Below, piece after piece: positions 58,101 through 64,000 of a stretch of 64,000 nt of DNA. The translations under genes and the position numbers were made by a program. Below the pieces are notes generated by a model. It did no database searches. It saw nothing but the letters and a program-made list of their open reading frames with translations, and was not told where the DNA came from. Numbering within the stretch: the stretch's first letter is position 1; every line of letters starts with the position of its first letter. Origin of the DNA: Curvularia sp. ZM96 (taxonomy: Eukaryota; Ascomycota; Dothideomycetes; Pleosporales; Pleosporaceae); the NCBI GenBank assembly GCA_022457065.1, contig JAJGBQ010000002.1, forward strand, positions 4,402,001 through 4,466,000, given 5' to 3'.

Positions 58101-59601
58101 TGCTGTTGTGGTCTGCGAGTCAAAAAGTATGAGTATTAGGTTACACTCACCTCCCCTTTCACTCCCCCTTCACTGCAGAAAAAGGGCAAAAAAATCAACC
58201 AACCCACTCCTCTCAGCATCTGTTGCTCCAGCGACTGTCCGGATTCGAACGACCGCCCTCCTAGCTTAGCAACCCATTGATGACGACAACACTGGGTCAT
58301 ATGTGTTTCCTATAACCCTATTAGCAGTCTTAATGTGATGCTCTCGCCGGTAGCATTTTGATTATTGTTTGATGTTTTGGCACCCAGTGTTGCCGTCGTT
58401 GCTAGGAGCCCACCCGACCGCTGAGAGGAGTGGATTGATTGATGATACGAACTGTAATATTGTACTATTTATCCGTGAGATAATAGAGAAGTGATAGTAG
58501 CATATGGGTGAGAGGACTGGACCATGTGGGGCTGGCAAACGCAGCGATGGTCTTACTTTCGCCATTTCATGTAGCAAACACTACACGCAGCTTACCCGGG
58601 GATACCCGCACTTATTTCGAACTCCTCACCCCTGTTTACTGAACATTATGTTGAGTTTGTGAAGTGACTGACTAGTATGTTCAGCTCCACTATGTGCACA
58701 TGTGCAACTGAACATAGGCTTGGTAGGACTGGACAAGTCTGAATGGCATTAACAAGAGCCGAGTGATGCTCAAAATCATGCACTGTACTAAGACAAGACT
58801 TTACAATATCATGTGCTGTGTGACATCTTCGCATTTTATTGAGGCGAACAAGGAATTCCCAGTCTATCCCCAAGATAGTTCAATCTAATCGCTTGAACTT
58901 AAGTCTGGCGTCGCAAAATGTGCTGTTTAGAAATGAAACCCGATATCCATGTCCACTATACTACCAAAACATTTGGTAATACAGAGATGAGCACTCCTTC
59001 CATCTTTTTCGTAAAGAACACTACACTCATCGTGTTCCTGTCACCGCAATGGTTCACTTAGCGAAATCAGCGAAACATGTAAACAAGAGAAGAAATTGTT
59101 GCGGAGGGAAATCATCCATGGCTGACCTTTCTGAACGCATTGTCAGAACATAAAACCAACATCAATCCCAATGCCTTCTCATTTACTCAAAGCGAAATAA
59201 AACTCTGTTAGCACTAAGTAATACATGTCACGGAAAATATAAAAAACTACGACCAGTAGAAGCAACACAGATGAGCATTTGCAAACAACCAATGCCATAT
59301 CTATAACAACAAGATGGTTGCTAATGTATCTAGATCAAGGTCTTGTGAGAGGAATACACTGTCACCAGACGCTAAGAGGGGTAGGGACTACAGAATTAGA
59401 AAGACATTGATGAAACATGCTAGATACTGGTACACTGCACTGCAACTGTACGAGGGAAGACACATCAATCCGCAAGGCGTAAACATCTGCTAGCCAGAGC
59501 ACTCTGTCATATATATCGTCTAGCCGCGAAAGATGCTTACAATGAAGCACTTATCCACGTCCCTCGCTACCCATGAAGCACACTCAAACCATCTAAACAT
59601 G
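55110..59601. other. 4.5-kb gene-poor stretch
   Basis: No gene is convincingly supported. A minus-strand ATG frame of 86 codons (57708-57448) and a plus-strand frame of 68 codons (57817-58023) exist but lack recognisable features. The stretch is AT-richer than the coding blocks. It contains an inverted-repeat element (58194-58443) and a short tandem duplication (57839-57862). The part near 55110 should carry the promoter of the small secreted protein. Confidence 0.45.
58194..58443. repeat. Imperfect inverted-repeat element with tRNA-like B box
   Basis: The left arm (58194-58297) and the reverse complement of the right arm (58382-58443) share a 24-bp outer block, differing at two C/T positions (ATCAAYCAAYCC then ACTCCTCTCAGC). 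They also share a CTCCTAGC block and an inner CAACACTGGGT block. The right arm lacks about 40 bp present in the left. The minus strand of the left arm holds GTTCGAATCC (58250-58241), which fits a Pol III B box, but the flanking T-stem does not pair, so it is not an intact tRNA. It could be a MITE, a SINE pair inserted in opposite orientations, or a decayed tRNA duplication. Confidence 0.6.
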
Positions 59602-61161
59602 TTACCTGACTGGCAACTCGGTCTTGGACTCAAAGCTGTACCGAAGCCATTCTCCAACAGCCCTCAAACTCTCCCACCGTACGCTCTCATCTGCCTCTTG
59701 CATCAACTCCATGACTCTACCCTTCAACCCCAACTTCTCAAGCTGTTGCCTCTTTTCTGGCACCTCCTTTACTAAGCATGCAACATCGTTGCAACCGATT
59801 GCCAAGACTTGCTTGTCATTCTCCCAGTTCTTGGACAAGATCTCAGCAAGCTTCTTTGGTAATTCGCCCTTGTTCTCTTCCAGAATGCGACGTGCGTTGT
59901 CTCGCCAAAAAGTAGGGTTGCGATGAGGTGGTGACCAGCGAAGGTGACCGGAGTGGAGCTCGGCTGCGTATTCGTCAAAGGTAGTTTGCGTCTTGGTGTA
60001 CTCGTCGAGCAGCTCGTTTAGCGACTGTAAGTCCTCAAGCGCATCTTCATCGGTCAGATGGCGCGACTTCAGACTTGTAAGGAGAGAGGGCAAACGGGCA
60101 AGGACTGCGGTGGGAAGCAAAGTCTGGCGGTTTGTGGTCAAGAGATTCAGAAGCGTAGAAAGAAGCAGACGTGTGGTTTTCTCCTTGGGCGAGACCTTTA
60201 GGAGCTGTGTGTAGAGGATGACGATGTCGTGCTCACTGCGACTGTTAGCGGATGTAGAGATGGATAGGGACTAGAACGTACTCCTGAAGACCGTCTCCAA
60301 CAAGTTCGCCCTCAAAGCTAAGCTGCCAGATGACAAGGAGTACATGGTAGAGCAGCTGAAGGCCAACACCACCCGAGATGCCACCATCTGCTGTGCTGCG
60401 AATACTGGCATTGCCGCTGTAGAGGGTTGAATCAGTGTCCTTGGCCGATCCAGCTGCAGCCCGCAGAATGTCAAAGAGAGGATTCAGTGTCTCTTTCCTG
60501 TGCTCCCAGAAAATATGCCTTGAGCGCTTGCTGCGCAACACAGCGGAGTATTCGCGCACAGCAATGTCCTGCAAACCGGCATCTGAGGCCTTTGCCAGTG
60601 TAGAGAGGTAGGTGAAGAGCTGGGCCAGGGCTTCATCGAGTTGGGGGCTGCTCTTGGATGTCTGGGTGACGGCATGCGACAAGAGACCAGATAACACCGA
60701 AGATGTGAGCAGCGGCACGGGGTCTTCGTTGTTGGAAGAAGCTTTAAGAAGCGGTAGGAATGGCTTGTAGGGCGTCGGGTGCTGAACCAGGGCTGATGTA
60801 AGTGCGGGGATATCTGTCGCCATGAGCTTCACGTTGCATGCAGCGGAATGATGGCATTCCTACCGTCAATCATGTCGCCTAGCAGGACCAGCATGTAGTG
60901 AATGATGTCTTGACGCTTCGCGGCCGCCTCGAAGATGCTCTGCGATCCATTTTCACCTACTAGCAAGGCGACAAAGCCCTGGATGTCGGCCTCGATGGTC
61001 TGTTTGCGCTGCTCCTTGCGGACCTTGTCGATGGACTTGATCTTCTTGAGGTCGGCATCTGTGATGGTCTTTGCCCGCACTGCGCCCTCCCAGGATATGG
61101 GGCGGGCGCGGATGTTATTCTGGATCGAGGTGAGGTACGTGGGCGGGTCCAGTGAAGACAT
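59602..61161 (-). CDS. VMA13: V-type ATPase subunit H
   Basis: Exons 61161-60864, 60813-60282 and 60235-59602 encode 487 residues (yeast Vma13 has 478). Subunit H is a peripheral V1 subunit made of HEAT/armadillo-like helices that activates the assembled V-ATPase and silences free V1. Recognisable family segments are RPISWEGAVRAKTIT, DADLKKIKSIDK, LLGDMIDDIPALTSAL (restored across the 50-bp first intron), QHPTPYKPFLPLL, GGVGLQLLYHVLLVIWQLSF, TQLLKVSPKEKTTRLLLSTL and the C-terminal VGEWLRYSFESK. The end is a few residues longer than usual, and a CAG/GTAACA at the stop could be read as a donor. It is head to head with DIS3, with 232 bp between starts. Confidence 0.95.
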
Positions 61162-61393
61162 GGTGAGCGTCCTGATAGAGCGGCGGTTGGGCGGTGCTGG
61201 AGCTCTGAAGTTGGGGAGCTGTTGCTACGAGGGCCCACCAAGCTCCGTCATCTGGCGTGGAGCTAGCTAGCTTGAGCATGGCCCACCTTTGCCAGTCTTG
61301 GCATCAATCTTTCGCAGACTACTGTACAACCACAATCACAACCACGCTCTCACAACCTGCCCAGTACATCCACGCGCCCGCAGTCGCACAGGC
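61162..61393. promoter_or_regulatory. Bidirectional promoter (VMA13 / DIS3)
   Basis: The 232-bp space between divergent housekeeping genes must hold both promoters. It includes a short CTAG/GCTAGCTAGCT palindrome near 61260-61270. Confidence 0.55.
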
Positions 61394-64000
61394 ATGGAGT
61401 ACTTTAGTCTCAAGCGGTCGACCGCTGCAGAGCGCGGCGAGGCGAATCTCTCCAGCAAAGTCTATGTGCGATCAACCAAAAGCGGCAAAGTTCAGAAAAT
61501 CGTGAGAGAGCTCTATCTACGGCAGGATATCCCTTGCTCGTCGAACCTATGCAGAGCATGTCTGGAGATTGCGCCCACCGATTACTCGAAGAAAGGTTTG
61601 CCGCCTATAGCTACTCACGTGGATTGCAAGGCTAACCGTTTTCAGCATCACCTTTTGTGCTGTCCGATACACCTGCAGGATCAAAGCATTTTCCTAATGG
61701 CCAATACCTTGTTCCGGATACGAATGCTTTCCTTACTGGAATGGATTTGTTTGAAGTTGAAACCGCTTTCCATGATGTGATCGTTTTACAGACTGTGCTT
61801 GAGGAGGTTAAGAACCGCTCACTGCCGCTGTATCACCGTTTGATATCCTTGACCAAGAACGAGGGAAAGCGTTTCTATGTCTTCTTCAACGAGTTCAGGC
61901 AAGAGACACATACAGTCCGAGAGGCTGGAGAAACAATCAATGACCGCAATGACCGTGCTGTGCGCAGAGCCGTAGAATGGTACAACCGCCACATCACCGA
62001 CGCTGTTGCAAGAAGAAGCAAGTCGCAGACTCGCATTCCTACTGTCGTCATGATTACCGACGATAGAGACAATCTGCGGAAAGCCAAGAATGAAAACGTC
62101 CCCGGAATGACACGTGAGTTGTAGTCACAATCATGGTGGAATAGCATTGACCTTTATATCTAGTATCTGACTTTGTTTCCGGTTTGGAAAACTCTGATGA
62201 ACTCCTTGACATGATCAGTGCTGCACAGGAACAGCGCGAAGTCAGGTCAAAGAAGGCCGAAGTCTTCTACCCCGAACACTACACAGTTTCAAAAATGATG
62301 ACGGGTGTAAAAGCTGGCACCTTACATCAGGGCATCTTCAATGTTTCCCCCTACAACTACCTTGAAGGCTCCGTAAACGTTCCCGCCTTCGATAAATCAC
62401 TTCTCATCCTAGGGCGTGAGAACAGCAATCGAGCAGTTTCTGGCGATGTTGTAGTTGTAGAAGTGTTGCCTCAAGATCAGTGGAAAGCACCTTCCACAAA
62501 GATTATTGAAGAGGAGACAGTGAACAAGAATGACAATGCTGAGGCGGAAGAGGGGGAGAACGTCATTACTGAGAGGGAACGACGTGCTCTACAAGAAGAA
62601 GTAAAGCGGGTTCACGGTCAGACCACGGAAGGACGACCGCAGCCGACAGCGCGAGTTGTGGGTATCATCAAGCGCAACTGGCGACAATATGTGGGCCACA
62701 TTGACCGCGACTCGGTTCGCTCTTCATCGAAATCGAGCAGACTGCAACAAACGGTCTTCCTTGTTCCAATGGACAAACGCATACCCAAGATCCGCATACG
62801 AACACGACAGGCTGGAGAGCTTCTTGGACAGCGCGTACTTGCAACCATCGATTCCTGGGAGAGCGATTCACGGTACCCAGTTGGTCACTTTGTTCGTTCA
62901 CTTGGCGAGCTCGAATCCAAGGGCGCTGAAACCGAAGCTTTGCTACTGGAGTGGGACGTGCAATACAAGCCGTTCCCGAAGACTGTCCTGGATTGCTTAC
63001 CCGCCGAAGGCCACGACTGGAAAGTACCTGCCAACATGGACGATCCGGGTTGGAGAGGGCGCAAAGATCTTCGTGACCTCCTGGTCTGTTCTATTGATCC
63101 AGTTGGTTGTGTTGATATCGACGACGCTCTCCATGCCCACAAACTGCCAAACGGTAACTATCAGGTTGGCGTTCATATCGCGGATGTATCACATTTTGTC
63201 AAGCCGAACAATGCAATGGACAAAGAGGCTAGTCAGCGTGGAACGACCGTTTATCTGGTCGACAAGCGCATAGACATGCTTCCTATGCTTCTTGGAACAG
63301 ACCTGTGCTCTTTGAAGCCATACGTTGAGCGTTATGCGTTCTCTGTCATTTGGGAAATGAATGAGAACGCTGATATCATCTCTTCTCATTTCACAAAGTC
63401 AGTTATTCGCTCAAGAGAGGCTTTCAGTTACGAACAGGCTCAAATCCGGATAGACGATCAGTCACAGACTGATGATCTAACAACAGGCATGCGGACGCTG
63501 CTCATGCTCTCCAAGAAGCTGAAGCAAAAACGAATGGATGCAGGAGCCCTCAATCTCTCCTCGCCAGAGGTCAAGGTCCGAACAGAATCCGAGACTTCAG
63601 ATCCAGCAGACGTGCAGACCAAGAAACATCTTGATACCAACTCGCTCGTAGAGGAGTTCATGTTGCTCGCCAACACCAGTGTTGCTGCGAAGAACTACGA
63701 AGCCTTTCCACAAACCGCTTTGTTGCGTCGTCACGCGGCCCCACCCAAGACAAATTTCGAAGAGCTTGACAACCAGCTGAAAGTGAAGAAAGGGATGGAG
63801 ATCAAGACAGACAGTTCCAAAGCTCTAGCTGACTCGCTCGACAAATGTGTCGACCCTAACAACCCCTTCTTCAACACTCTGGTCAGAATCATGGCTACAC
63901 GTTGCATGATGTCTGCCGAGTACTTCTGTGCAGGTACACAAGCGTATCCGGAATTCAGACATTATGGTTTAGCCAGCGAGATCTACACGCATTTCACATC
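61394..64000 (+). CDS. DIS3: Exosome exoribonuclease DIS3/Rrp44 (truncated by window end)
   Basis: Exons 61394-61595, 61646-62113 and 62164 to beyond 64000 encode at least 835 residues; the C-terminus lies outside the window. The N-terminal CR3 motif C-X4-C-X2-C (PCSSNLCRAC) is followed by the PIN endonuclease domain with acidic residues in VPDTNAF, VLEEVK and TDDRDN. Cold-shock-like domains follow, then the RNB exoribonuclease domain with the catalytic cluster DPVGCVDIDDALH. DIS3 is the catalytic subunit of the RNA exosome, acting on nuclear and cytoplasmic RNA with both endo- and 3'-5' exonuclease activity. All key residues seen are intact. Splices are supported by the restored sequences KASPFVLSD and GMTLSDFVSGL. 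Confidence 0.96.

Noticed and set aside
58241..58250. Intact tRNA gene on the minus strand suggested by the GTTCGAATCC box
   Set aside because: The T-arm bases on either side do not pair and no acceptor stem or D arm could be drawn, so it is at best a tRNA-derived remnant.

Overview
The window looks like chromosomal DNA of a filamentous ascomycete (Pezizomycotina). Genes are split by short introns of about 48-133 bp with GT...AG borders and CTAAC-like branch sites. Gene content is typical of that group: a tyrosine-degradation cluster, a CYP504 P450, a Whi2-like protein, a DUF3824 protein, a PQQ-dependent pyranose dehydrogenase and an Rsc7/Swp82 subunit. A Dothideomycete (Pleosporales-like) source is my inference and is not proven by the sequence. 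Exon borders were placed by hand from splice signals and protein continuity.

Layout. (1) 1.4-7.2 kb: an aromatic catabolism cluster of a CYP504-type P450 and fumarylacetoacetase (both minus) and homogentisate 1,2-dioxygenase (plus, divergent from fumarylacetoacetase). The P450 probably makes homogentisate or its precursor from (hydroxy)phenylacetate. The dioxygenase opens the ring and the hydrolase gives fumarate and acetoacetate. No maleylacetoacetate isomerase is present in the window. (2) 7.7-9.2 kb: S-adenosylhomocysteine hydrolase, followed by 2.4 kb without a supported gene. (3) 11.6-16.1 kb: a Whi2-like protein and GCN20 (nutrient and translation control), both minus. (4) 18.5-21.7 kb: a large disordered protein of unknown function. 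(5) 23.8-25.4 kb: a secreted quinoprotein dehydrogenase. (6) 26.6-38.8 kb: an F-box protein, a DUF3824 SR-rich protein, mitochondrial ribosomal protein uL23m, an orphan protein, a GPI-type cell-surface protein and a protein with a KH-like N-terminus. (7) 39.1-43.8 kb: a compact housekeeping block of prefoldin subunit 5, a JmjC protein, tubulin cofactor E and the SF3a subunit Prp11/SF3A2, arranged as head-to-head and tail-to-tail pairs. (8) 43.8-51.5 kb: a 5.5-kb gene-free stretch leading into an Rsc7/Swp82-type chromatin remodelling subunit. (9) 51.5-59.6 kb: a gene-poor stretch holding one small secreted cysteine-rich protein and an imperfect inverted-repeat element with a tRNA-like B box. 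(10) 59.6-64.0 kb: V-ATPase subunit H and, head to head with it, the exosome nuclease DIS3/Rrp44, cut by the window end.

The most interesting items are the 79-residue secreted protein with six symmetrically spaced cysteines in the gene-poor stretch, the inverted-repeat element near it, the Whi2-like gene that lacks an evident ATG, and several very short terminal exons (12-34 nt) that automated prediction tends to miss. I saw no CRISPR array, no rRNA and no intact tRNA.
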